The notes below the pieces were generated by a model, which saw nothing but the letters and a program-made list of their open reading frames with translations, was not told the DNA's origin and searched no databases. Positions 49,382-58,993 of a stretch of 64,000 nt of DNA are shown piece after piece (position 1 is the first letter of the stretch; every line of letters begins with the position of its first letter). Both the position numbers and the translations under genes were made by a program. The DNA is from Cyclobacterium marinum DSM 745. GTDB lineage: Bacteria; Bacteroidota; Bacteroidia; Cytophagales; Cyclobacteriaceae. The stretch covers positions 62,001 to 126,000 of the forward strand of contig NC_015914.1 in NCBI RefSeq assembly GCF_000222485.1, read 5' to 3'.

Positions 49382-50617
49382 CTATTTCCCAAAAAGTTTG
49401 TTCCGCTTTTTCCATTTAATCTTGGCTACATAAACACTGCCGTCACTACCGTATTGCTCTACTCCTTCCGGCTGCATCCATTCGGAAACAGTCACCCATG
49501 TTTCTTTGGGACTAATCTCAGTAACACCGAAATTCCCTAGCCTGGCTCCTCTTTCTGGTACCAGTACCACTTCAGTATCCCGAATTACTGCCAGCTTTTC
49601 CGGGTCAACTTGTGCCATAAATAAAGGTGCCCGATGCCTAAACACATGGTCATTGTCCGCACCTTTTCTGGTATAAACCAAAAACAAAGCATCGGAATGC
49701 CTGACCCAATGCTGTTGGGTATTGTAATTGCCTAATAGAGAACCATCGTCAAAAGTCCAAGGTTTGATGGCCGTATAATGCAAACCATCCGCACTGGTTG
49801 TGATATAACCTTGCAAGTCATTCCGAATGGTTAGAAAATATTTACCCCCAAATTCCATCAAAGAAGGCTCGTGCAAACCTCTTGTATCATTGTCCACCTT
49901 TAGGGAATTGCCTTTTTTCAAAAAGCGCAACTCCTTACCGTCAAAACTGCAATGACAGACCACCACCCTTGAATTTTTCCCCGGAGGCTTATAGTAAATG
50001 GGCAATAAGATAGAACCATCAGGTAAATCCAATCGCTGCACACAGCCGGCGCCTGCGCTGAAAAACACTTCACCTTCCGGCATTTCAAGTTTTTTCCAAG
50101 GCAACCAGTCTTCTGCTTGGGGATCATATACTGAATAGGCGGTATGCCTGGGCCTTGGACTTGCCACTTTCCATTCCGGAGTATACACGATGGTATGCCC
50201 TATCCCTAGCAATACACCGGTTTTACTGTGCCACTTGGGCCAAAAATCAGCCGCAGCAACCGGGTGCTCAACACCATCTACTGTTTCCATTCTAGGAGCC
50301 AAAGGTTCAGATTTTCGGGGTTCGGTCCAGGTTTTCCCTCCATCTTTGCTCAGGATCTGGTACATGCCCTTAAAAACATCACTCCCTTCCAAATCCAATG
50401 TACTCATGGTCATGACTACTTCCTTTGACCCATCCACTGTGCCTGCTCTTGGATGCACCCAGCATTGTTTGCCGTCAAACAACTTGGCCACCACATCCAG
50501 GCTATGGCTAAACTTAGGAGCAAATGGGGCTTTGGAAAAGGAAAAACCTACCTGTGGTAGACCTATTGCTAAAACAGACACACTACTTTTCAAAAGAAAT
50601 TCTCTTCGATTAGCCAT
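49382..50617 (-). CDS. Exported sialidase-family glycosidase
   Basis: 411 residues with a Tat-like signal (MANRREFLLKSSVSVLAIGL). 'YQILSKDGGKTWTEPRKSEP' carries the Asp-box (SxDxGxTW), and 'LHEPSLMEFGGKYFLTIRND' and 'YYKPPGKNSRVVVCHCSFDG' fit the six-bladed sialidase/BNR propeller. A strict sialidase Arg triad cannot be confirmed by eye, so the substrate may differ. First gene of a leftward operon 49382-45969; 180 bp of apparently non-coding DNA precede the acyltransferase. Confidence 0.75.
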   Translation of the reverse strand: MANRREFLLKSSVSVLAIGLPQVGFSFSKAPFAPKFSHSLDVVAKLFDGKQCWVHPRAGTVDGSKEVVMTMSTLDLEGSDVFKGMYQILSKDGGKTWTEPRKSEPLAPRMETVDGVEHPVAAADFWPKWHSKTGVLLGIGHTIVYTPEWKVASPRPRHTAYSVYDPQAEDWLPWKKLEMPEGEVFFSAGAGCVQRLDLPDGSILLPIYYKPPGKNSRVVVCHCSFDGKELRFLKKGNSLKVDNDTRGLHEPSLMEFGGKYFLTIRNDLQGYITTSADGLHYTAIKPWTFDDGSLLGNYNTQQHWVRHSDALFLVYTRKGADNDHVFRHRAPLFMAQVDPEKLAVIRDTEVVLVPERGARLGNFGVTEISPKETWVTVSEWMQPEGVEQYGSDGSVYVAKIKWKKRNKLFGK

Positions 50618-50900
50618 TCTAAAGATTTTTGGGTAATGGAGATTAATGAACCAATATTAAGGAAACATACGGAAAAACACCCTTACAAACCACCGTTTTT
50701 TCACAAATTAACAATACTATTATCTGATTGGTAAATACCAAACTCCTTATAAGGGTGGTTCTAAAGTAATACTACCAATCGAAAGGAAATCATAAAGCAG
50801 ATTTTCACCGCTTATTTTTCAGATGGCCGGTATATTTCTGTAAATTCAGGTCTTGGCAATGCCTCGGCCTAACGCAGCAAACCTCAGCTTACCGAAAACA

Positions 50901-51494
50901 ATGAAACACACCACGTTTAAAACTTTCTTGACTTCAAACCTAATGATTGAAGAAAAGGAAATTATATCAATCCTTGAAAATTGTAAGGTAAAACAGGTGA
51001 AAAAAGATGAATTTTTACTGAGAAAGAACGAACATTGCAGCCATACTTTTTTCGTGGAAAAAGGACTGTTAAGACAATATTCTATTGACAATAAAGGCAA
51101 GGAGCATGTTTTGTCCTTTACACCTGAAAACTGGTTTGTAACCGATCGGGAAAGCAGTTATTTTAACCAGCCTTCTGCTTATTATATCCAGGCATTAGAA
51201 GACAGTCAAGTGATTTTTCTAGACGAAAGCTTTATTCAAATGCTTTCAAATAAAGTCCCACATTTCACGGACTTCAACAATAGACTGCTACACAATCATA
51301 TCCGTCATTTGCAAAACAGAATCAATCTATTGCTAAGTACAAATGCAGAAGACAGGTATTTACAGTTTGTGAAAATGTACCCGGACATACTTTTGAGGGT
51401 TCCACAAACAATGGTGGCCTCTTATCTGGGCATTACGCCGGAAAGCCTAAGCCGGGTTCGTAAAGAACTGGCGAAAAAAAATTTCAAGGGATAG
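50901..51494 (+). CDS. Crp/Fnr-family transcriptional regulator
   Basis: About 197 residues from ATG 50901 (MKHTTFKTFLTSN...), preferred to 50853, whose extra residues are unlike the family. A cyclic-nucleotide-type beta roll (CKVKQVKKDEFLLRKNEHCS, 'KGLLRQYSIDNKGKEHVLSF') leads to a C-terminal HTH 'MVASYLGITPESLSRVRKEL'. The cNMP-binding residues are not conserved, as in many Bacteroidota members. It is divergent from the sialidase gene and precedes pirin by 68 bp, so it may regulate both. Confidence 0.85.
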   Translation: MKHTTFKTFLTSNLMIEEKEIISILENCKVKQVKKDEFLLRKNEHCSHTFFVEKGLLRQYSIDNKGKEHVLSFTPENWFVTDRESSYFNQPSAYYIQALEDSQVIFLDESFIQMLSNKVPHFTDFNNRLLHNHIRHLQNRINLLLSTNAEDRYLQFVKMYPDILLRVPQTMVASYLGITPESLSRVRKELAKKNFKG

Positions 51495-51562
51495 CTTCTT
51501 ATCATAGATCAATGCACAGGGGTTCTCTACTTGGTAAATTTGTAGTATAAACAATAAGAGCT

Positions 51563-52441
51563 ATGAAAACAAGAACAGTAGAATTGGTAGCAAGTCCCAA
51601 AGAGCCTCACTTTGTAGGTGATGGCTTTCGTGTGCATAATTTTATCCCTAGTGGTTACAGGCTAGATATGCAAAGGGTAAACCCTTTTATTTTGTTGGAT
51701 TATAATTCACCTTATAAATTCCCACCTTCAAGTCAACCAAAAGGGGTGGGCGTACACCCACACAGAGGATTTGAAACCGTCACTATTGCTTACAAAGGCA
51801 AAGTTGAACACCACGACAGCAGTGGTGGTGGCGGAGTGATCGGCGAAGGCGATGTGCAATGGATGACTGCAGCAAGTGGTGTATTGCACAAAGAATACCA
51901 TGAAAGAGAATGGAGCAAGTCCGGTGGAGAATTTCAGATGGTACAACTATGGGTTAACCTGCCCGCAAAGTACAAAATGAGTCCCCCTAAGTACCAGGCC
52001 ATAAAAAATAAGACAATCCCCCGCCATGTGTTGGAAGACAATGCAGGGCAGATTGAAGTGATAGCAGGTGCCTACAAAGATGTCAAAGGCGTTGCCTCCA
52101 CTTTTACCCCCTTGCATATGATGAATGCAAAACTAAACAAGGGTGGAAAAGCAGATTTTGAATTTCCCGCTCATTACAATACGGTATTGCTTGTATTGGA
52201 AGGGAGTATTGTGATCAACGGAAGCGAAAAAACGCCAACCAATCATTTGGCATTGATGGCAAATGATGGAGAAAACTTCACAATCGAAGCCGGCGAAGAT
52301 GCTGTGGTATTGGTTCTCAGTGGAGCACCAATTGATGAACCCATTGCTGCGCATGGTCCTTTTGTTATGAACAGCAAGGAGGAGTTAATGGAAGCCTTCA
52401 ATGATTTCAACAATGGTAAATTTGGCTATTTAGAAGATTAA
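51563..52441 (+). CDS. Pirin-family protein
   Basis: 292 residues. 'GVHPHRGFETVTIAYKGKVE' and 'HHDSSGGGGVIGEGDVQWMT' followed by 'SGVLHKEYHE' give the His/His/His/Glu metal site of pirins. The C-terminal cupin ends 'VLVLSGAPIDEPIAAHGPFV'. Pirins are quercetinase-like or redox-sensing cytoplasmic proteins. Often regulated by or adjacent to Crp-type regulators in Bacteroidota. Confidence 0.9.
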   Translation: MKTRTVELVASPKEPHFVGDGFRVHNFIPSGYRLDMQRVNPFILLDYNSPYKFPPSSQPKGVGVHPHRGFETVTIAYKGKVEHHDSSGGGGVIGEGDVQWMTAASGVLHKEYHEREWSKSGGEFQMVQLWVNLPAKYKMSPPKYQAIKNKTIPRHVLEDNAGQIEVIAGAYKDVKGVASTFTPLHMMNAKLNKGGKADFEFPAHYNTVLLVLEGSIVINGSEKTPTNHLALMANDGENFTIEAGEDAVVLVLSGAPIDEPIAAHGPFVMNSKEELMEAFNDFNNGKFGYLED

Positions 52442-52485
52442 TAGTCTATGAAAAAACAAATCCGGAAGTGTGGGGTTACCGATTC

Positions 52486-52548
52486 CTGAGCGGAGCCGAA
52501 GGTGTAGGTGTTTCCGATACGCCACCCTATGGCTTCGACTCCGCTCAG
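52486..52548. repeat. Dispersed hairpin repeat R2, copy 2
   Basis: CTGAGCGGAGCCGAAG (52486-52501) pairs with CTTCGACTCCGCTCAG (52533-52548), one mismatch in 16, around a 31-nt loop, just after pirin. Same 16-mer as at 2643. May act as a terminator or mRNA end. Confidence 0.7.
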
Positions 52549-52569
52549 CCACCGGGTTTTCTCCCTGCC

Positions 52570-52635
52570 TAATTATTCATAATAACAGTTAAATAACTTT
52601 GTTATTAGTTTTGTTATTGTTATAATGAATAATTA
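52570..52635. repeat. 16-bp inverted repeat (66 bp overall), MITE-like
   Basis: TAATTATTCATAATAA (52570-52585) and TTATAATGAATAATTA (52620-52635) are inverted copies with one mismatch, flanking TGTTATTAGTTTTGTTATTG-type sequence. It sits 17 bp before the beta-propeller gene and could be promoter-proximal structure. Confidence 0.45.
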
Positions 52636-52652
52636 AAATATTCTAACAAAGG

Positions 52653-53810
52653 TTGAAAAAAATATTCTTTATACTGACAATGATTGTTTGGTCCTGCTCA
52701 GAAAAAGTTGATTCAGATCAAGAGCTCATAACAATCGAAATAGATCTGGATCAATCCAAACAAGGGAAACTATCAGATCATTTTGCAAAACCCGAATATA
52801 TTATTTTGGATTACCCGGACAGCAACCCTGTAATTAACCTTTATAATGTAGTTTTTAGAGATGGATTGATTTTTATTAGAGACAATAGATCTCATAATTT
52901 ATTTGTCTTTGATGAAGAAGGCCATGTTGTCAATACAATTAATGCCAATGGTATGGGGCCGGGAGAATATATACAAATGGATGACTTTCATGTTACTGAG
53001 GATCGAATTTATATTCAAGATACTCATTTACAAAAACAACTTGAATTTGATAGCAATGGGGAATTTATTAAAGAAATAAAAAACAGCTACCAAAATACCA
53101 ACTTTTATGTAGCAGATACTTATTCCATTTACTTTATGTCCTATAAAACTGATTTTAAAGGATATAATTTTGTTAGAAGGGATAACTCAACAGGTAAAGA
53201 AGAGTTTTTTTATAAGATAGACAAACCATTAGAGAATATTGTAAGGGTCGATAACTTAAATGGACTTAAAGAAATAGAATCAAAAGATCTTCTATATTTT
53301 TCAATGCCACATGCTACAAAAGTCGTTTTTATAGATAAATTTTCAGGGTTTTTGAAGGATACTTATTTTTTTGATTTTGGAAAACACAATGTAGCTGATG
53401 AAAAAAGAGGATATGAAAAAAGAGAAGAATTAAAAGTTTTAGTCAGAGATCGAAAATTGGTTAGTGGAATTGATTTAATTCATTCGTATTTAGATAAATA
53501 TGTATTGTTTGTTAGGCAAGGTCTTGATCAAAGACATTATATTTTCATGGACCATGAATTTAATATTCTTAATTAATGGAAAAACCTTGAAAATGATATT
53601 GATGGAATGCCATATGTTTTCCCTTGGACAGGAACAGATGATCATTTAGTTTTTAGGTTTCATTCATCTAACTTCTTTAATAAATATGTGGAGTTGTATG
53701 GAAATAAAAAAGTTAAAATAATGGAAGGTAATATTCATTCCTTTTTTCAAACGAATAAAAAAAGGTTAAAAGAGGATACATGGGTTTTGGTGAAATTAAA
53801 AATTAAATGA
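52653..53810 (+). pseudogene. Six-bladed beta-propeller lipoprotein, interrupted by an in-frame stop
   Basis: TTG start at 52653 gives a lipoprotein signal (MKKIFFILTMIVWSCSE). 307 codons lead to TAA at 53574-53576 (...HEFNILN*), and the same frame continues from 53577 for 77 more codons ('WKNLENDIDGMPYVFPWTGT'...) to 53810. 'GMGPGEYIQMDDFHV' is typical of the PF17170 6-bladed propeller family. The TAA could derive from CAA or GAA. Either a pseudogene or a shortened protein; the downstream part is still clean, so the event is recent. Confidence 0.7.
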
Positions 53811-53859
53811 CCGTTTTAAAATTTTGTAGGTTATTAAGTACCATTAATTGCTTGTGAGA

Positions 53860-54999
53860 ATGAGAATATTTTTTCTGTTGTTGATATTGATAGCTACCGG
53901 ATGTAAAGATTCAGTAAAAGAAAAGAAAATTGATTTTAAGACCAATTTTCTTGAAATTAAGCTTTTAGAAACTACTCCGGTTAATCCTCGGTATACTCAG
54001 TTGATTGCCTCTGACTCGGGAGAATACCTTTTACTTTTAAACGACTTTAAGGATAAATTCCAATTTCTTGAACTTCCCTCAGGAGGGATCGCTCATGAAA
54101 TAACAATTCAGCGAGAGGGAGAAAATGGGATTTCAGGGTTTAATGCCGGAACAGTTACCGGATGGGATTCTCTTTGGGTAACCAACAGGCCTCCAAGCTT
54201 AGTTTTAACTAACTTTAGCGGAGAAGTATTAAAAAAGGTGACTATTATTGACGATCAAACACCACTTACCGTAATAAGGTCTGACTTTGATCGGCGAATG
54301 CATCAATATGGAAACAAAATTTTCGGCTCACAGCCACTTTTCATGGACCATCATGGGATGAATAAAGATGCCATTCAAAAGCAAAGATTGGTCTTTAGTT
54401 TAGATATTAATACAGGAGATGTGGAGTGGTACGATGTGTTTTACAGAGAAGACTATTGGGATAAGGGCAAAAAACCTTCCGGTTACTCATGGACAGAAAA
54501 GGATGGGAATTTATACATTGCACCTTGGCATGACCATGAGATTCAGGTTTTTGATTTGGCCTCTGAGACTATAATACAGCGAAAGGAGGTGAAGTCTAAT
54601 CATGTCAACAAACCTGATTACGTCAATGAAATCTTACCAATGGAAAAAGCGTTAGCAAATTCTTTTTCTTCAGACCATTATAAAAGCCTTCTTTATGATA
54701 AGTACAGAAATGTATTTTACAGGTTTTTCTTACCTTCCTTTGACCCCGAAAACTTGGAGGAAGAATACAATCATTTAGACCTCGAATTCTCGAGACCCTA
54801 TTCGGGTGTGATGGTTTTGGATAGCGAACTGAATATTATCGGAGAACATATTTTTGATAAATTTCAGGTTTATTCATTAAATAACCATTTTGTAGGTGAG
54901 AAAGGATTGTACATTTCTGCAAACAATCCATTTAACCCTGAATATAATGAGGATATGTTGAAGTACTTGATATTTACGCCGGAGTTGAGAGAGGATTAA
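53860..54999 (+). CDS. DUF4221-like propeller lipoprotein
   Basis: About 379 residues from ATG 53860 with lipobox 'LIATGCKD'. Propeller-like blades ('YTQLIASDSGEYLLLLNDFK', 'GYSWTEKDGNLYIAPWHDHE', 'YHSVMVLDSELNIIGEH'-type strands) match the DUF4221 family of Bacteroidota lipoproteins, often neighbours of 6-bladed propeller genes. Function unknown; likely surface ligand binding. Confidence 0.7.
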   Translation: MRIFFLLLILIATGCKDSVKEKKIDFKTNFLEIKLLETTPVNPRYTQLIASDSGEYLLLLNDFKDKFQFLELPSGGIAHEITIQREGENGISGFNAGTVTGWDSLWVTNRPPSLVLTNFSGEVLKKVTIIDDQTPLTVIRSDFDRRMHQYGNKIFGSQPLFMDHHGMNKDAIQKQRLVFSLDINTGDVEWYDVFYREDYWDKGKKPSGYSWTEKDGNLYIAPWHDHEIQVFDLASETIIQRKEVKSNHVNKPDYVNEILPMEKALANSFSSDHYKSLLYDKYRNVFYRFFLPSFDPENLEEEYNHLDLEFSRPYSGVMVLDSELNIIGEHIFDKFQVYSLNNHFVGEKGLYISANNPFNPEYNEDMLKYLIFTPELRED

Positions 55000-55082
55000 T
55001 TATGCCTAAAATGTTCAAATACAAAGTAGTATTGATCTTGATGAAAATGTTCTGCTTTCTCTACGCAAAAGTCTCGGTATAA

Positions 55083-55116
55083 AGAGAGGTTATGAATACC
55101 GTCTCTATGAAACCAT
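55083..55116 (+). terminator. Possible terminator after the DUF4221 gene
   Basis: AGAGAGGT-TATGAAT-ACCGTCTCT (55083-55106, one bulged base) followed within 10 bp by eight T residues. The rest of 55000-55349 holds no gene I can support. Confidence 0.5.
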
Positions 55117-55349
55117 TTTTTTTAGGGCTTTAGTGTTGGACAAAGCTGAGCCAATTTTACCTAACTGAAACGGGAGAAAATGAATACAAAACAGGCTGGA
55201 AAATAAAAAATACAGGAGGGAAAATGGGCTAAGTGATAAAAATGTTCTCCAATAATTTGGTTTGCAGGGTTAAGTTTTCTAAAATTAATCTGAATTAGCA
55301 ACAACGACCTTTCCTCCCACAAAGTAAAGGTCAAAACCCAAAATAATAC

Positions 55350-57131
55350 ATGAAGCCTACCGATACGAGTAATCCGGAGTATTACCACAAGGTAGTGGAC
55401 TGTCAGTACGCCTGTCCAGCCCACACACCGGTCCCTGAGTACATCCGAAAAATTGCAGAAGAAAAGTACACCGAAGCCTATATGATCAATTGGGAATCCA
55501 ATGTATTCCCCGGAGTTTTAGGCAGAACCTGTGACCGCCCCTGTGAACCTGCATGCAGAAGGGGAAGAGTAGAAGAGGAACCCGTAGCCATTTGCAGGTT
55601 AAAGCGGGTGGCTGCAGACAATAAAGGAGATGTAAAAGCCCTAATGCCGCATGCACCATTCCCTTCGAATGGTAAAAAAATAGCTTTGATAGGCGGTGGT
55701 CCAGCTTCATTAACAGTAGCCAGAGATCTGGCACCTCTGGGCTATGAAATCCACTTGTTTGACGAGCAGATTGCCGGAGGCGGTATGATGCGAAGCCAGA
55801 TACCGGCATTCCGGCTTCCTGAAGAAGTACTCAATGAAGAAGTCAATTATATCCTGGATCTAGGCATCCATACCCAGTTTATGCATTATGTAGACAGCCT
55901 AAAAGGTGTGCTGGAACAAGATTATGATGCGGTATTTGTAGGTACAGGAGCCCCAAGAGGTCGTGACCTGCCCAAACTTCCCGGCAGACAAGAAACAGAT
56001 GCCAACATCCATATAGGCATAGAATGGCTGGCCAGTGTGGCTTTTGAACACACCAAAAAAATCGGCAAAAAAGTAATTGTACTCGGCGGAGGAAATACCG
56101 CCATGGATTGTTGCCGTACCTCTCGCCGTCTGGGTGGAGAAAGTGTAAAAGTGGTGGTTAGAAGTCCATTTAAGGACATGAAAGCCTCTCCCTGGGAGAA
56201 AGAAGATGCCCAACATGAAGACATTGATATCTTCGACAACCATGTTCCCCTTAGTTTCGAAGTAGAAAATGGCAAGCTGATTGGTATGAAATTCCAAAAA
56301 GTAGACGCCGTCTATGACGACAAAGGCAAGAGAAGACTAATCCCCACCGGCGAGCCGGACGTTTTTATAGAAGCAGACGAAGTTTTGATTGCCATAGGTC
56401 AAGAAAACAGCTTCCCTTGGATAGAAAGAGACATAGGACTTGAGTTTAACGAATGGGAAATGCCTACGGTAGATAAGGTTACTTTCCAATCTACGAATCC
56501 AAGGGTCTTTTTTGGCGGTGATGCAGCCTTTGGACCCGAGAATGTGATCACGGCTGTGGCGCACGGACACCAGGCAGCAGTATCCATGCATTTATTCTGC
56601 GAGCAAAGAGACCTTACAAAACGGCCTGCTCCGTTTACCAAGCTCTTCAGTACCAAAATGGGCATCCATGAATGGAGTTACGACAGTCCTGTCACCGTAG
56701 ACCAACGGTTTGTAGTACCTCAGGCAGAGAAATCCCTAACCTTGGTAGACAGAAAAAAAGAAGTCGAACTGGGATTTAACCTCCCCACAGGCTTTAAAGA
56801 AGCCCAACGTTGCCTGAACTGCGATGTACAAACGGAATTCACCGAGGACCGCTGCATAGAATGTGATGCCTGTATGGACGTATGTCCCACTTCTTGCATC
56901 ACCTTTACCGGCAATGAACCGGAAGAAGACCAATTGAGGGCAAAATTACTGGTACCGGCAACCAACAAGTCTCAGGATATTTTGGTATCCGACACACTCA
57001 AGACCGGCAGAGTCATGGTTAAAGATGAAGATGTTTGTCTTCACTGCGGCTTATGTGCCGAAAGATGTCCTACCTCCGCCTGGGACATGCAACAATATTT
57101 TTACAGTGTAACAAAAGCAGGAAGCATATGA
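55350..57131 (+). CDS. GltD-like FAD/NAD(P) oxidoreductase with C-terminal 2[4Fe-4S] ferredoxin domain
   Basis: 593 residues. Part 1 (about 1-100): N-terminal Fe-S region like glutamate synthase small subunit, 'GRTCDRPCEPACRRGRV'. Part 2: FAD site 'KIALIGGGPASLTVARDLA' (about 110) and NAD(P) site 'KVIVLGGGNTAMDCCRTSRR' (about 247). Part 3 (about 495-585): two ferredoxin motifs, CIECDACMDVCP and CLHCGLCAERCP. It would pass electrons between the following oxoacid oxidoreductase and NAD(P). Overlaps the next gene by 4 bp (ATGA). Confidence 0.85.
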   Translation: MKPTDTSNPEYYHKVVDCQYACPAHTPVPEYIRKIAEEKYTEAYMINWESNVFPGVLGRTCDRPCEPACRRGRVEEEPVAICRLKRVAADNKGDVKALMPHAPFPSNGKKIALIGGGPASLTVARDLAPLGYEIHLFDEQIAGGGMMRSQIPAFRLPEEVLNEEVNYILDLGIHTQFMHYVDSLKGVLEQDYDAVFVGTGAPRGRDLPKLPGRQETDANIHIGIEWLASVAFEHTKKIGKKVIVLGGGNTAMDCCRTSRRLGGESVKVVVRSPFKDMKASPWEKEDAQHEDIDIFDNHVPLSFEVENGKLIGMKFQKVDAVYDDKGKRRLIPTGEPDVFIEADEVLIAIGQENSFPWIERDIGLEFNEWEMPTVDKVTFQSTNPRVFFGGDAAFGPENVITAVAHGHQAAVSMHLFCEQRDLTKRPAPFTKLFSTKMGIHEWSYDSPVTVDQRFVVPQAEKSLTLVDRKKEVELGFNLPTGFKEAQRCLNCDVQTEFTEDRCIECDACMDVCPTSCITFTGNEPEEDQLRAKLLVPATNKSQDILVSDTLKTGRVMVKDEDVCLHCGLCAERCPTSAWDMQQYFYSVTKAGSI

Positions 57132-58993
57132 AGGAGCAACAAACCATTGCCCACCCTCAAGCAAGAGTAAATGATTTCGTAGCACGGTTTGCCAATGTCA
57201 ACGGCACCGGCTCAGCAAGTGCCAATTTTCTTTTTGCCAAAGCCATCTTCAGGATGGGAATTCCCGTCACCCCTAAAAATATTTTCCCTTCCAATATACA
57301 AGGGCTTCCCACCTGGTATGAAGTTAGGGTTAGTGAAAAGGGCTACCTGGGACGCAGAGAAGGCATAGACCTGCTCGTGGCTGTCAATGCCCAAAGCATG
57401 GAGCAGGACATAGAAAGCGTACATCCCGGAGGCTACTTGATGTATGACAGTACAAAAAAACTGCATACAGATATGATCCGAGGGGACATCCATTATTTGG
57501 GAGTCCCCATGATGGAAATGGCCAATGAAAACTACAGCAACCCAAGACAACGGCAACTGTTTAAAAACATTATCTATGTAGGCGCCCTTTCTGTTTTGCT
57601 AAACATAGAGTTTGAGGTATTGGAAACATTGCTCAAGGAGCAATTTGCCGGCAAGGAAAAGCTGATTGCCCCGAATGTAAAAGCCCTGCAACTGGGAATG
57701 GATTATGCCAAAAAGAATTTTGCCTACCCCCTACCCATAAGACTGGAAAGAAGAGACCTTGTCAAGGATAAAATATTGGTAGATGGCAATACAGCCTGTG
57801 GACTGGGTGCCGTATATGGTGGCGCAACGGTCATGGCTTGGTACCCCATCACCCCTTCAACTTCTGTTGCAGAGGCATTTGAAAAATTCGCAAGCAAATA
57901 CCGCTTAGATCCCGAAACAGGAAAGAAAAACTATGCCATCGTTCAGGCTGAAGATGAATTGGCAGCCATGGGAATGGTCATCGGTGCCAACTGGAATGGG
58001 GCAAGATCCCTAACAGCTACAAGTGGCCCGGGGGTCTCATTAATGAGTGAATTTATAGGTTTGGCCTATTTTGCAGAAGTACCTGCTGTACTGATAGACG
58101 TGGAAAGAGCCGGCCCCAGTACCGGCATGCCTACAAGAACGCAACAATCGGACATCACCATCGCTGCATACGCCTCCCATGGAGACAGCAAGCATCCATT
58201 GTTATTCCCCTCTACTCCCAAGGAGTGTTTTGACATGACAGCCATCTCATTTGACTTGGCAGATCGCCTTCAAACGCCAATCATTTTGATGACTGATCTG
58301 GACTTGGGCATGAACGATCATATGAGCGAGCCATTTACATGGGATGCTGAAAAGAAATATGACAGAGGAAAGGTATTGAACAGGGAAGAGTTGGAAGCCA
58401 TGGGCAGGTACGGCAGATACCTGGACAATGAAGGAGATGGTATTCCTTACAGGACCTATCCCGGCACCCATCCATCCAAAGGCGCCTTCACCACCAGAGG
58501 AACCTCCCGAGATGAGTATGCCGTGTACACTGAAAACAGTGAAGCCTATGTGCGCAATATGAAACGCCTGCAAACCAAGTGGGAAACGGCAAAAAAAATA
58601 ATGCCCGAACCCCACTTGTATCAAGAAGAAAATCGGCAGGAAATCGGCATGTTGTTCTTCGGAACCTCCACCTATTCTTCAGAAGAAGCCAAAGATTTGC
58701 TTGAAGAAAAAGGCATTCACCTGGATGCCATTCGTATCAAAGCCTTCCCTTTTGGAGAAGCTACTGAGGCCTTTATTCAATCTCACAAGCTTGTATTTGT
58801 CATCGAGCAAAACAGGGATGGGCAGCTTCGCAGCCTGATCATTAATGAAATGCAAACCAATCCTGCAAAACTTGCCCCTGTACTGAATTATGATGGCATG
58901 CCCATCACTGCAGACGACATCGCTTCACAAATCACCAATTATTTAAAACAAAAAACCGCCGTAGCTCATGACTTATCTGAAACCTTTATTTAG
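57128..58993 (+). CDS. 2-oxoacid:acceptor oxidoreductase, fused gamma-alpha subunit (KorA/PorA-type)
   Basis: 622 residues from ATG 57128. The frame extends to 57035, but that would overlap the upstream gene by 97 bp. Residues about 1-210 are the gamma domain ('VNGTGSASANFLFAKAIFRM'), about 225-620 the alpha domain ('GNTACGLGAVYGGATVMAWY', 'YPITPSTSVAEAFEKFA', 'ATSGPGVSLMSEFIGLAYFA'). Together with the beta subunit it oxidatively decarboxylates a 2-oxoacid to acyl-CoA. The substrate is not determinable by eye. Confidence 0.88.
   Translation: MKEQQTIAHPQARVNDFVARFANVNGTGSASANFLFAKAIFRMGIPVTPKNIFPSNIQGLPTWYEVRVSEKGYLGRREGIDLLVAVNAQSMEQDIESVHPGGYLMYDSTKKLHTDMIRGDIHYLGVPMMEMANENYSNPRQRQLFKNIIYVGALSVLLNIEFEVLETLLKEQFAGKEKLIAPNVKALQLGMDYAKKNFAYPLPIRLERRDLVKDKILVDGNTACGLGAVYGGATVMAWYPITPSTSVAEAFEKFASKYRLDPETGKKNYAIVQAEDELAAMGMVIGANWNGARSLTATSGPGVSLMSEFIGLAYFAEVPAVLIDVERAGPSTGMPTRTQQSDITIAAYASHGDSKHPLLFPSTPKECFDMTAISFDLADRLQTPIILMTDLDLGMNDHMSEPFTWDAEKKYDRGKVLNREELEAMGRYGRYLDNEGDGIPYRTYPGTHPSKGAFTTRGTSRDEYAVYTENSEAYVRNMKRLQTKWETAKKIMPEPHLYQEENRQEIGMLFFGTSTYSSEEAKDLLEEKGIHLDAIRIKAFPFGEATEAFIQSHKLVFVIEQNRDGQLRSLIINEMQTNPAKLAPVLNYDGMPITADDIASQITNYLKQKTAVAHDLSETFI

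Noticed and set aside
57035..57127. Upstream extension of the KorA-type gene to 57035
   Set aside because: It would overlap the preceding ferredoxin-domain codons by almost 100 bp; ATG 57128 with an ATGA overlap starts at the conserved domain.
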